The notes beneath the pieces were generated by a model that ran no database searches, had not been told where the DNA came from, and saw nothing but the letters and a program-made list of their open reading frames with translations. Shown here piece after piece: positions 18,569 through 26,429 of a stretch of 64,000 nucleotides of DNA; position 1 is the stretch's first letter; every line of letters begins with the position of its first letter. The stretch spans positions 1 to 64,000 of the forward strand of contig CAWDVK010000010.1 of assembly GCA_963805715.1 (NCBI GenBank), given 5' to 3'. The DNA is from CAWDVK01 sp963805715 (GTDB lineage: Bacteria; Actinomycetota; Actinomycetes; Streptosporangiales; Streptosporangiaceae). The translations under genes were made by a program, and so were the position numbers.

Positions 18569-19456
18569 GTGAGTGGCAGCAGGGCCATGAACGGCGGCAA
18601 GGCCATCAGCCAGCTCGTCGTCTGGTCCGCCCCCCGCGGTGAGTGGGTGAGCTGCCCGCCGGATGAGATCACCTGGCTGGACCGGATGCTGCTCAGTGGC
18701 GGCCGGGACACCACGCTGCACCGCTCACCGCGCTGCGCCGGCCTGCGTTACGTGCACTACCGGTGGGAGCTGTTCAGCCGCGACACCACGCACATGGTGT
18801 ACGTGGCGCCGTACGCGAAAAAGGTCCCGCTGCAGTATCAGGCCGTGCAGGCGGCGGCCCGGCACGTCCTGCCGATGGCACCGGCCCGGTACGAGACGGT
18901 GCCGGTCCGGCTGGATTCCGGTTCCTGGCTGATCAGCGTCGGCCAGTGGGTACTGCCGCTGTGCGTCAACGTCCCGGCGCAGCGTCGCAGCCAGCCGACC
19001 GTGCCGCTGAGCGAGGGCCAGCCGCTGACCCAGGAAGTCCCCGTGCCGCCGAACGGCGCGCCGCGATCGGGGCCCCGGCAGCAGCCCCGCCCCGACGCGG
19101 TGCCGCGCGTCCGTGCCTTCTTCGAGCGCAACGCCGCGGCCCAGCTGGCGATGGCCTACTACTACCAGCAGTACATACTCGGGGCGGTGGGCGCGCAGGC
19201 CGTGCCGATGATCGAGGTCGCCGTGGCACTGGACCTGAGGGGCGAGGGCGCCATCTCGGATTACAAGAAGGAACTGCAACGCCGCATCTGGAACGAGCAG
19301 CGGCATCAGCGCGAGCTGGCCGAGTTCCTGATCGCCAACGGCTTGCTCGGCCCGGCCGACCTGGAGCGCGCGATGCGGGCAGCGGTGGCCAACGAGCGCA
19401 GCGGCCGGGCCGAGGCGGCGCGGGAGCGACTACGGTACCGCCCCAAGAAGAGCTAG
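18569..19456 (+). CDS. Conserved hypothetical protein next to the FHA gene
   Basis: A 295-residue cytoplasmic protein from a GTG at 18569 (an ATG at 18587 is an alternative). The N-terminal half is beta-rich (LVVWSAPRGEWVSCPPDE, SWLISVGQWVLPLCV). The middle is a Pro/Gln linker, and the C-terminal third is helical and charged (ALDLRGEGAISDYKKELQRR to ERLRYRPKK). No membrane helix or known catalytic motif is seen. Spacing and orientation suggest co-expression with the FHA-domain protein. A role in the same phosphosignalling pathway is inference. Confidence 0.7.
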   Translation: MSGSRAMNGGKAISQLVVWSAPRGEWVSCPPDEITWLDRMLLSGGRDTTLHRSPRCAGLRYVHYRWELFSRDTTHMVYVAPYAKKVPLQYQAVQAAARHVLPMAPARYETVPVRLDSGSWLISVGQWVLPLCVNVPAQRRSQPTVPLSEGQPLTQEVPVPPNGAPRSGPRQQPRPDAVPRVRAFFERNAAAQLAMAYYYQQYILGAVGAQAVPMIEVAVALDLRGEGAISDYKKELQRRIWNEQRHQRELAEFLIANGLLGPADLERAMRAAVANERSGRAEAARERLRYRPKKS

Positions 19457-19481
19457 CGGAGCCCTGAGCTGGGAGGCTTGC

Positions 19482-20003
19482 ATGACCCGGCAGGACCTGC
19501 TCGGTCTGCTGGCGCATCTGATCTGCGATCAGGTGGGCCTCGACCTGGCCGGGCTGAATGCTGACCCCAGCCCGCTGGCGGCTCTGCCCCGGCGCAGGGC
19601 GCGCCGATCCGGTTTTGCGGAGGAAGTACTCCGCGCTTATGCCTACAGTTGCGCGATGTGCGGCTTTGACGGCGCCCTCGGACGCAATCCGGTCGGCATC
19701 GAGGCAGCCCACGTGCGCTGGCACAGCCAGGCGGGACCCGATGTTGTCGCCAACGGGCTGGCACTTTGCGCTCTGCATCACGCCTTGCTGGACCTCGGCG
19801 TTCTCGGGATCACTGAGGACCGGCGGATCCGAGTCTCAGGGCTGTATGTCGCCCGCAGCCAGGCCGGCCAGGCTGTCGACTCGCTGGCCGGGCAGCCACT
19901 GCTGGCCGCACGTCCCGGCCAGCCGGCGGTCGACATCGTTTACGTCACCTGGCACAGCTCGCAGGTCTTCAAGGGCGCCCTGGAGACATCGGCGGCGGAG
20001 TAG
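19482..20003 (+). CDS. HNH endonuclease resembling the C-terminal part of McrA-type (phosphorothioate-sensing) enzymes
   Basis: The 173-residue protein has GGGAGG before its ATG. The HNH fold is clear: SCAMCGFDGALG (first Cys pair), GIEAAHVRWHS (catalytic His), ANGLALCALHHALLDLG (metal-binding Cys/His). The strand GVLGITEDRRIRVSG follows. The layout matches the C-terminal nuclease domain of ScoMcrA/SprMcrA-like type IV restriction enzymes, which cut phosphorothioated or modified DNA. Those enzymes carry an N-terminal sulfur-binding domain of about 150 residues. Here only about 45 residues precede the nuclease, so the sensor is absent. The gene is intact, so it is either a free-standing nuclease domain or a 5'-truncated copy. 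Confidence 0.82.
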   Translation: MTRQDLLGLLAHLICDQVGLDLAGLNADPSPLAALPRRRARRSGFAEEVLRAYAYSCAMCGFDGALGRNPVGIEAAHVRWHSQAGPDVVANGLALCALHHALLDLGVLGITEDRRIRVSGLYVARSQAGQAVDSLAGQPLLAARPGQPAVDIVYVTWHSSQVFKGALETSAAE

Positions 20004-20019
20004 CACGGGCTGACGCCGG

Positions 20020-20271
20020 TCAGGCCACGCGGCGGGTGAGCAGGGCGCGGATCTCCGCAGTCTCCTGCTCGCCGTGCCGGTCCAGGATAGCTTCCAGGTC
20101 CTGCCGGTCGCGCGGGGTGGTGTAGCTGTCCAGCTCGCGCTCGAGGGTCTTGCGCGTGGCGCGAGCGGCCCGCGCGTCCTGCCGCTTCGAGACGCGGATC
20201 GCGCGCATGCCGCGGTACCCGTCCCGAATCTCGGCCAGCAGCGGGCGCAGCTCGTATGTGGTCTTGTCCAT
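20020..20271 (-). CDS. Small charged helical protein
   Basis: About 83 residues from the ATG at 20271 (GAGG 11 bases upstream); an in-frame ATG at 20364 would give 114. The protein is mostly helical and rich in Arg, Glu and Asp (LRPLLAEIRDGYRGMRAIRV, KTLERELDSYTTPRDRQDL). I do not recognise a family. It is divergent from the LysR gene, with only 17 bp between the longer form and the LysR start, so the promoters overlap. It could be a LysR-regulated gene. Coding status is moderately supported by composition and the clean stop. Confidence 0.5.
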   Translation of the reverse strand: MDKTTYELRPLLAEIRDGYRGMRAIRVSKRQDARAARATRKTLERELDSYTTPRDRQDLEAILDRHGEQETAEIRALLTRRVA

Positions 20272-20381
20272 TACCTGCCTGTCCTCATGTCGCTTTTCTC
20301 TTACCTGCTCCAGTCTTGCTGCTGACAACTCATGCGTCCAATGACTGGAAAGCGCATTAGCCATGACCTACAGTCATAAAA

Positions 20382-21314
20382 ATGGATACGGACTCGCTGC
20401 GCTGGTTCCAGCAGGTCGCCGACGGCACGACCGTGACCGAGGTCAGCGAGCTTGAGCCGGTCACGCAGTCGGGCGTCTCCCGCGCGCTGGCCCGGCTTGA
20501 GGCAGAGCTGGGCACGCCGCTGCTGCGCCGGCATGGCCGGACGCTCCGGATGACGCACGCGGGCGCGGTCTTCAAGCGGCACGTCGACGCGCTGCTGCAC
20601 CAGCTCGATGACGGGATCGCCGCGGTCAGCCAGCTCATCGAGCCCGACACGGGCACTGTCGCGCTCGCCTTCCAGCACTCGCTCGGCACCTGGCTGGTGC
20701 CCGACCTCGTCCGCAGCTTCCGGGCCGGTCATCCGCAGGTGCGCTTCCAGCTCACCCAGGTCCGGGATGAGCTGCACTCGGAGCCGCTGGACGGCGGGCA
20801 GGCCGACCTCGAGATCGGGACCCGCCGGCCCCGCGACCCGACCGTGCATATCCGCCGGGTCGCGATCGAGCCGCTGCGCCTGGCTCTCCCGCGCGATCAC
20901 CGGCTCGCGAGCATGCAGCGCATCCAGATGGCCGAGCTATCCGAGGAGCCCTTCATCAGCCTGCGGTCGGCCTCCGCGCTGCGGAAGCTGACCGACGACC
21001 TCTGCGAGCAGGCCGGATTCCGCCCTGCGGTCGTCTTCGAGGGCGACGACCTGTCGACCGTGCGCGGCTTCGTCGCCGCCGGCCTGGGGGTGGCCATCCT
21101 TCCGGCGCCGCGCGCAGGATCGCCCGAGTCAGCAGCCGGGCCGGTCCTCTACCGGGAGATCCCTGACGGCCGCGCCGAGCGGGAGATCTGCGTCATGTGG
21201 TCAGCCGAGCGACGCTTGCTGCCGGCTGCCGAGATGTTCCGCGAGCACGTCATCAGGAGGGCGACCGCTGGACGCGTGCCCGCGCTGTCGGATAACGCGC
21301 ATGCGGCCAGCTAG
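20382..21314 (+). CDS. LysR-family transcriptional regulator
   Basis: The 310-residue protein has the typical N-terminal winged HTH (SLRWFQQVADGTTVTEVSE, SGVSRALARLEAELGTPLL). The effector-binding domain follows (TGTVALAFQHSLGTWLVPD, AERREI-type C-terminal strand in REICVMWSAERRLLPA). It has normal length for the family. The ATG follows directly on TCATAAAA with no strong ribosome site, which fits leaderless or near-leaderless translation common in actinobacteria. LysR proteins usually regulate the divergent neighbour, here the small gene at 20020-20271. The effector is unknown. Confidence 0.93.
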   Translation: MDTDSLRWFQQVADGTTVTEVSELEPVTQSGVSRALARLEAELGTPLLRRHGRTLRMTHAGAVFKRHVDALLHQLDDGIAAVSQLIEPDTGTVALAFQHSLGTWLVPDLVRSFRAGHPQVRFQLTQVRDELHSEPLDGGQADLEIGTRRPRDPTVHIRRVAIEPLRLALPRDHRLASMQRIQMAELSEEPFISLRSASALRKLTDDLCEQAGFRPAVVFEGDDLSTVRGFVAAGLGVAILPAPRAGSPESAAGPVLYREIPDGRAEREICVMWSAERRLLPAAEMFREHVIRRATAGRVPALSDNAHAAS

Positions 21315-21368
21315 CGTCAGCTCACCTGGTTCGCTCGCATCCGGTTGTTGCAGCTCAGCCGGGCGTCG

Positions 21369-22160
21369 TCACTGGCTGCGGCCCCAGGCCGAGATCATGG
21401 GCGAGGTCGCCAGGTCGAGCCGCCCGGATGTCACGCTGGCCAGGTGCCGGTCGATCTCAGCCTCGGTGGCCAGCCCCGCAGCGACCAGGCGGTCCCGGAT
21501 CTGCTCGACGGTGGCACGCTCCAGCTCGTCGCAAGCCGGTCCGCTCATTGGGAAGTAGGCGTCCGCACCTACCTCGGTGAGCCCAGCATCGCGCAGCAGC
21601 CTGGGCAGCTGCCGGCCGTAAGCCAGCTCGACGCCGCGCTCGGCCATGAGCGTTCGGAATCCGCGCTTGATCTGGTTGGCGAGCTGCTGCTCCGGCCCGT
21701 ACTCGTCCGGGCAGACCAGCGGCTGCAACTGCGGGTCCGCCTCCTCGACCAGCAGCCAGCCGCCGGGGCGCAGTGCGCCCGTCATCGTCGCCAGCGCCCT
21801 TTCGCGCTGCCGGACGTGCACGAGCACCAGCCTCGCGTGGATCAGGTCGAACGGGCCGCCGGGAGCCGGATCGGTCCCGACGTCGTGCTGCCGGACTTCG
21901 TAGCCGGCGTCCTGGCCGGTGATCCATGACGTATCGATATCGGTCGCGATGACCTGACCGGAGGGGCCGACCTGGTCAGCCAGCCAGCCGGGCACGCTCG
22001 GGCCGCCCGCGCCAACCTCCCAGACCTGCCACCCTGGCGCGAGCCCCAGCCGGCGGGCGTGCCGGAAGGTGACGGGATTGAACAGCGCTGACAGCGCGCC
22101 GAAGCGCTGCCCGGCCTCAGCCTGCTGGTTGTCGAGCAAGTACCGGTCGTCCTGCGTCAC
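21369..22160 (-). CDS. Class I SAM-dependent methyltransferase
   Basis: About 263 residues from the GTG at 22160 (MTQDDRYLLDNQQAEAGQRF); longer in-frame starts add a non-homologous basic tail. Motif I is WEVGAGGPSVPGWLADQVG, followed by the ribose-binding acidic residue in ATDIDTSW, and the post-I region FDLIHARLVLVHVRQRERAL. This matches UbiE/methyltransferase-11 type enzymes. The substrate is not inferable. It is convergent with the LysR gene and divergent from the toxin-like relic, with an inverted repeat in between. Confidence 0.88.
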   Translation of the reverse strand: MTQDDRYLLDNQQAEAGQRFGALSALFNPVTFRHARRLGLAPGWQVWEVGAGGPSVPGWLADQVGPSGQVIATDIDTSWITGQDAGYEVRQHDVGTDPAPGGPFDLIHARLVLVHVRQRERALATMTGALRPGGWLLVEEADPQLQPLVCPDEYGPEQQLANQIKRGFRTLMAERGVELAYGRQLPRLLRDAGLTEVGADAYFPMSGPACDELERATVEQIRDRLVAAGLATEAEIDRHLASVTSGRLDLATSPMISAWGRSQ

Positions 22161-22240
22161 GCGCAGATTCTGCCCGCCGCCGCCGTCGTGCGACAAGCCG
22201 CCCGGTACCACTCGGCCTGTCAATGATCCCGGAGACTTAT

Positions 22241-22255
22241 GGTCAAATATTGACC
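22241..22255. promoter_or_regulatory. GGTCAA-ATA-TTGACC inverted repeat
   Basis: Perfect 6-bp arms with a 3-bp spacer in an AT-rich patch, 14 bp upstream of the ATG at 22269 and in the divergent region of the methyltransferase. The position and symmetry fit an operator. Confidence 0.4.
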
Positions 22256-22268
22256 GCGAGCCTCCAGC

Positions 22269-23362
22269 ATGACGACGGCGGGGCAGCGAAAGGAGCCGGG
22301 CGTGCCTGAGTTGCGGAACCGGCCAGGCCAGCCAGATGGGCCGGCTGAGCCGTATGCCCGGGACGCGCCACGGCAGCGCTCGGACCTGCAGCAGCGCCTG
22401 GACCGGCTGCCGCCGGGCCATCCGAGCTCGCCGCGCAACGCCGACTTAGGCCGGACCGAGCAGGCGCCGGTCAGCCGTGAGCCCTCCCCGGACCGGCGCG
22501 AGCCGGCTGCCGATGAGCCAGATCGCGATGGCCCGGATCACCAGCCCGACGCTGCGCATGGGGACTACTGGAGCGAAGTGCCGAGGTTCCTGCGAGCATG
22601 GGCGGCGCACGAGCAGAAATGGCCCGCGGAGCGCGCCGCCGTCGCGGTCGACCGGTCGCGGGACCCGGCCGGATCCTGGCGGGGAGACGGCAATCAGTAC
22701 CTGAGCCCGGAGCAGCACGCCCAGGCGACGGAAGTGATCGCCGAGGTGAGGGAGGCGGAGGAGAAGCTGACGTCCGGCATGGAGGAAGTGGAGCGGGAGA
22801 ACGCTTGCGGCGGCTGGCTAGCAGGCAAAGAGTTCCGGCTCAAGGGCGAGGAACGCCTCAAGGAAAAGATCGCGGAGAACACTCGCGATAACACCAGCCT
22901 GCAGGCTCCCGCTCAGGACTGATCAGAGCAGATCCACTGACGTGATCCGATATACCTTCTGCTTCGAGTCCGACGGAGTATTCGGAGGGCTACTGGGATG
23001 TCAAACAACGACTGGAGGCACGTGAGTACCAGATGGTCTACAGCAAGAACCACTGGCCCGATGATCGCGGAATACAAAGGGATTAACACCCGCTGGGTCA
23101 CGCAGGAGGGCCAGCGCTTTGAGGTGCAATTCCAACGCCGGAGAGCTTTCATGCTAAGCAGCAGGTCACTCATGGATCGTATGAGCGGATTGCGCAACCC
23201 GCTGACCGGACGAGACGAGCGGCCCGAACTGCGAAGCATTCCAGCGGGAGGTATGCAGCTGGATCGCCGCCCCTGAGGAGCCGCATCGCGATCCCGGATT
23301 ACCGGAGGAGAGGCACGTTAAATGCCCGACAAGATCACTTACTACGCGGTCGTCGACGATGA
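22269..23362 (+). pseudogene. RelA/SpoT-like nucleotidyltransferase toxin, heavily frameshifted
   Basis: The first 217 residues (to 22922) are open: a Pro/Arg-rich N-region, then SEVPRFLRAWAAHEQKWPA and KGEERLKEKIAENTRD. Homology then continues through successive frames: VIRYTFCFESDGVFGG, YWDVKQRLEAREYQMVYS, AEYKGINTRWVTQEGQRFEV, PESFHAKQQVTHGSYER, LRNPLTGRDERPELR, EAFQREVCSWIAAPEEPH, IPDYRRRG. The RYTF, YKGIN and FEVQ blocks correspond to synthetase motifs of the RelA/SpoT fold that makes (p)ppGpp or related nucleotides. Relative to the first frame the order is 0,1,2,0,2,0,1,2, which is seven changes in about 380 bp. The gene is dead. It pairs with the frame-broken small gene beginning at 23322. 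Confidence 0.8.
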
Positions 23363-23599
23363 GCACGACGGTCGAGCAGTCCATATGGACTCGTCCGGCG
23401 ACTGGAATTCGATGACGATGGCTCACGGACGAGGGCTCTTCGCCGGGACTTCAGCTGGATATTCACCCCGGCGATCGCTGAGTGGAAGCGCGGGGACTTG
23501 ACGTACGACCTGGTGGAAGTCAGTCACGCTCAGGCTAGCAAGATCATTGAGCATTTCCGTGAGCTGTGGGGACCTTTCGGGCAGCCGCTGGATTCCTGA
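23322..23599 (+). pseudogene. Small partner of the RelA-like gene (possible antitoxin), frame-broken
   Basis: It starts MPDKITYYAVVDDEHDGRAV from an ATG at 23322, preceded by GGAGGAGAGG. Around 23400 the frame changes and it continues VRRLEFDDDGSRTRALRRDF, then SWIFTPAIAEWKRGDLTYDL and EVSHAQASKIIEHFRELWG to the TGA at 23597. The total length implies about 92 residues when repaired. In family members I recall, a protein of this form follows the RelA-like gene, consistent with a toxin-antitoxin or effector-immunity pair. The reading ends of the two genes overlap by about 40 bp. Confidence 0.7.
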
Positions 23600-23636
23600 C
23601 TGGCCGGGCGGCCCGGCGCCGCTGACCCGGCGCGCC

Positions 23637-23700
23637 GGCAGCGCGGCGGGACGGCAGCGCGGCGGGACGGCAGCGCGGCGGGACGGCAGCGCGGCGGGGC
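23637..23700 (+). repeat. Four tandem 16-bp units
   Basis: GGCAGCGCGGCGGGAC is repeated four times without gaps, with one change in the last copy. It is non-coding, between the antitoxin-like relic and the S53 protease terminator. Confidence 0.9.
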
Positions 23701-23735
23701 GGCGGGGCGGCCCTGGCGTCCAGGACCGCCCCGCC
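23701..23735 (-). terminator. Hairpin terminator of the S53 protease gene
   Basis: GGCGGGGCGGCCCTGG, loop CGT, CCAGGACCGCCCCGCC: 16-bp arms with one mismatch. It lies 17 bp beyond the protease stop. Confidence 0.75.
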
Positions 23736-23751
23736 GGCTAGGTGTCAGTTC

Positions 23752-26142
23752 TCAGGAGACATTCAGGGCGTTGTCGTCTTCGAAGAAGTTGGTGTCGTAG
23801 CCGCCGCCGAGGGTCTCCTTTCCGGTGAACTTGATGGTGATCGTCTGGCCGGCGTGGTTCCCGACCGTGTAGGAGTGCTCCACGTAGCCGGAGCCCTCGT
23901 TCTGGTTGGAAAGGGTGCCGAGCGTGGCCAGCACGGTGCCGCTGGAGTTGAGGACCTGCGTGGTAAAGGAGTCGTAGGCCTTGTTCGTCGGGTCATTGCT
24001 GTTGATGTAGAGCCAGAATGTCAGCGTCGCGGCTGTGCAGCCGGCCGGGATCTTGACGGTCTGAGCCAGGGTGTCGGTGTGAGCGCCGCCGTAGCCATCC
24101 AGCCAGGCCAGGTACGGGTCACTCGACGGATAGGACGGGACGCCGTCGTCGATGCTGGCAAGTACCCCGGCCGTGGCGGTCCACGGCGAGAGGCTGCCGG
24201 TCGCAAAGCCCGGGTTGGCCAGGAGTTGCTGCGCCGAGCAGCTGGAGGCGGCGTTGATCGTCCAGGTGAACGTCGCTGACCCCTTCGCGCCGGTGGTGTC
24301 GGTCGCGGTCACCGTGACACTAGAGGTGCCAGCGGCGGTCGGGGTTCCGGAGATCAGGCCGGACGAGGAATTGACGGACAGCCCGGCCGGCAGCCCGGTC
24401 GCGCTGTAGGTCAGCGTCTGACCCGACGCCGAGTCGCTCGCGCTGATCTGCAGGCTGGCCGCCGTCCCGACGGTACCGGTCTGGCCGCCCGGGTTGGTCA
24501 CCGTGACGGTATTGCCGGTCTTGGCACTGATGACCCAGCTGAACGACGCAGATCCCTTCGCGCCGGTGGTGTCGGTCGCGGTCACCGTGACACTGGAAGT
24601 GCCGGCGGCGGTCGGGGTCCCGGAGATCAGGCCGGACGAGGAATGGACGGACAGCCCGGCCGGCAGCCCGGTCGCGCTGTAGGTCAGCGTCTGACCCGAC
24701 GCCGAGTCGCTCGCGCTGATCTGCAGGCTGGCCGCCGTCCCGACGGTACCGGTCTGGCCGCCCGGGTTGGTCACCGTGACGGTATTGCCCGTGCTCGAGC
24801 TGCTGCTGAAGGCGGTCACGCCATCGGGGGTGCCCCAGCCGGTCGGCCCGTCGTAGCCGACTTCGGCCCTGCACAGGTAGGCGGGACTGCAGCTGCCGTT
24901 GGCACCGGAGGTGACATCGAACAGGCTGGAGGTGTGCTTGTAGATGTAGGACGACGGGTAGGTGCCCGCCGCCGGCATGCCGGCCAGCGCGAAGACCGAT
25001 GCGATCATCGGCGACGATGCGCTGGTGCCGCCCACCTCAAGCCAGCCGCCCTCGCTGTAGGTGTCGTAGACAGCGAGCCCGGTGTCGGGGTCAGCGTCTG
25101 CCGCCACGTCGTTGTCGGTCCGCTTCGAGCAGCCGGTGTCGGTCTGCCAGGACGGCTTGGAGCTGTCGGCCGAGCATCCGCTGCCGGTGCCCTCGCCGCC
25201 GGAGCTGCTGCCCCAGACGGTCTCGGTCCAGCCGCGTGAGTTCGACGCGGTGCTGAGCGAGGTGCCGCCCACCGAGGTGACGTCCGGTGAGGCAGCCGGG
25301 TAGGAGACGCCGTACCCGTCATCGCCGGCCGAGGCGGTGACCGCTACGCCCGGGTGGTTGTAGTACTCAGAGTCGTAGGTGCTGTCCGAGGAGGACTCGG
25401 AGCCGCCGTAGCTGTTGGACACGAAGTCCGCGCCGAGCGAGACGGCCGCGTTGACGCCGGCGCCCAGGTCAGCGGTGTCAGCGCTGTTCGCCTCGACCAG
25501 GATGATGTGGCAGAGCGGGCAGATCGCCGACACCATGTCGATGTCCAGCGACTCCTCGACGTCCCACCCGGTGCTGCCCGCGGCGGCGGGCAGCGGGCTG
25601 GTATGGCCCTCCTCGTTCACTTGCTCGAAGCATCCGGTCCCGCAGGCGGGCAGTCCCCAGTCGGAACGGTAGGTGGCCAGGTCGGAGGCGGCGTTCGGGT
25701 CGTTGTAGGCGTCGACCACCGCGACCGTCTCACCGCTGCCTGCCGTGGATGACGGCAGGGCATATGCGCTCTGCAGGCTGGATGGCCCGTAGCCGTCGCC
25801 GACCGGGGCCGCGTCCGGGCCGAGCGCGGCCTGGGCATGCTGCGCCACGTTCGTGCGGACCAGGACCATGCACGCCATCCGGCCCGGCCTGGTGGTGACC
25901 GGGCAGGCCCGCTTGTAGTCATGCGCAGCGGAGGTTGCCGCCGGCGCGGCCTTGACCTGTGCGGAGGCCGGCCTCACCTGCTGCGCGCTGGCCGAGCCGG
26001 CGAAGGTCAGGCCGGTAACGGCCAGGGCCGCGCAGGAGCCCAGCATGATCCATGCTCGGGTTAGGCCCCCGCGGGCCCGTCGGCGCCTTAACGCAGTTCT
26101 CCCTGACACAGTGCTCCTTGCGCGTGCGGCGTTGGATCGCAA
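23752..26142 (-). CDS. Secreted S53 (sedolisin-type) peptidase with two Ig-like repeats
   Basis: 796 residues from a TTG at 26142 with a perfect AAGGAGGT seven bases upstream; a GTG at 26109 with AAGGAG is a weaker alternative. A signal peptide ends at GSASAQQ. The sedolisin catalytic residues are visible: EESLD (Glu-x3-Asp), SAGDDGYG (oxyanion Asp) and GGTSASSPMIA (Ser). Unlike classic sedolisins the propeptide is short. Two nearly identical Ig-like domains follow (each starting GNTVTVTNPGGQTGTVGTAA), then a C-terminal jelly-roll-like domain (LLANPGFATGSLSPW to the end). It should be an acid-active extracellular endopeptidase with substrate-binding appendages. Monocistronic; the AT-rich 26280-26330 patch probably holds its promoter. 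Confidence 0.92.
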   Translation of the reverse strand: MRSNAARARSTVSGRTALRRRRARGGLTRAWIMLGSCAALAVTGLTFAGSASAQQVRPASAQVKAAPAATSAAHDYKRACPVTTRPGRMACMVLVRTNVAQHAQAALGPDAAPVGDGYGPSSLQSAYALPSSTAGSGETVAVVDAYNDPNAASDLATYRSDWGLPACGTGCFEQVNEEGHTSPLPAAAGSTGWDVEESLDIDMVSAICPLCHIILVEANSADTADLGAGVNAAVSLGADFVSNSYGGSESSSDSTYDSEYYNHPGVAVTASAGDDGYGVSYPAASPDVTSVGGTSLSTASNSRGWTETVWGSSSGGEGTGSGCSADSSKPSWQTDTGCSKRTDNDVAADADPDTGLAVYDTYSEGGWLEVGGTSASSPMIASVFALAGMPAAGTYPSSYIYKHTSSLFDVTSGANGSCSPAYLCRAEVGYDGPTGWGTPDGVTAFSSSSSTGNTVTVTNPGGQTGTVGTAASLQISASDSASGQTLTYSATGLPAGLSVHSSSGLISGTPTAAGTSSVTVTATDTTGAKGSASFSWVISAKTGNTVTVTNPGGQTGTVGTAASLQISASDSASGQTLTYSATGLPAGLSVNSSSGLISGTPTAAGTSSVTVTATDTTGAKGSATFTWTINAASSCSAQQLLANPGFATGSLSPWTATAGVLASIDDGVPSYPSSDPYLAWLDGYGGAHTDTLAQTVKIPAGCTAATLTFWLYINSNDPTNKAYDSFTTQVLNSSGTVLATLGTLSNQNEGSGYVEHSYTVGNHAGQTITIKFTGKETLGGGYDTNFFEDDNALNVS
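24279..24790 (-). repeat. Two near-identical 239-bp direct repeats (period 273 bp)
   Basis: The segment at about 24279-24517 recurs at 24552-24790 with only a few base differences. The period is 273 bp, or 91 codons: one Ig-like domain. It marks a recent in-frame domain duplication in the S53 protease. Confidence 0.9.
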
Positions 26143-26429
26143 CGAGGCTTACCTCCTTGGACGAGGACCTGGAAGCCAGCAGGCGGTTCGGGACCAGCTA
26201 TCGATCCCGCCTGCCGGCGGCTGCTTGGTCCGGGCTGGGATCGCTGACCACGATCCGGGGTGTCGCCCGGGCGCTAGACAAGCCACGCGTAAGCGTTAAT
26301 ATCCAAATTCTTACCGTTACCGGATTACCGGGCTTTTTGGGCACTTGTCACGTTGCGTCACAGCGGTCGGGCACCATTCAGCGCGCGGCCAGGCTCGGTG
26401 AACAGGTGCTGGCGGGCAGCTCTAGCTTG

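Noticed and set aside
23637..23700. CRISPR-like array
   Set aside because: Units of 16 bp with no spacers, and no cas genes nearby; simple tandem repeat.
26109..26142. GTG at 26109 as start of the S53 protease
   Set aside because: The TTG at 26142 has a perfect AAGGAGGT at better spacing, although both give a signal peptide.
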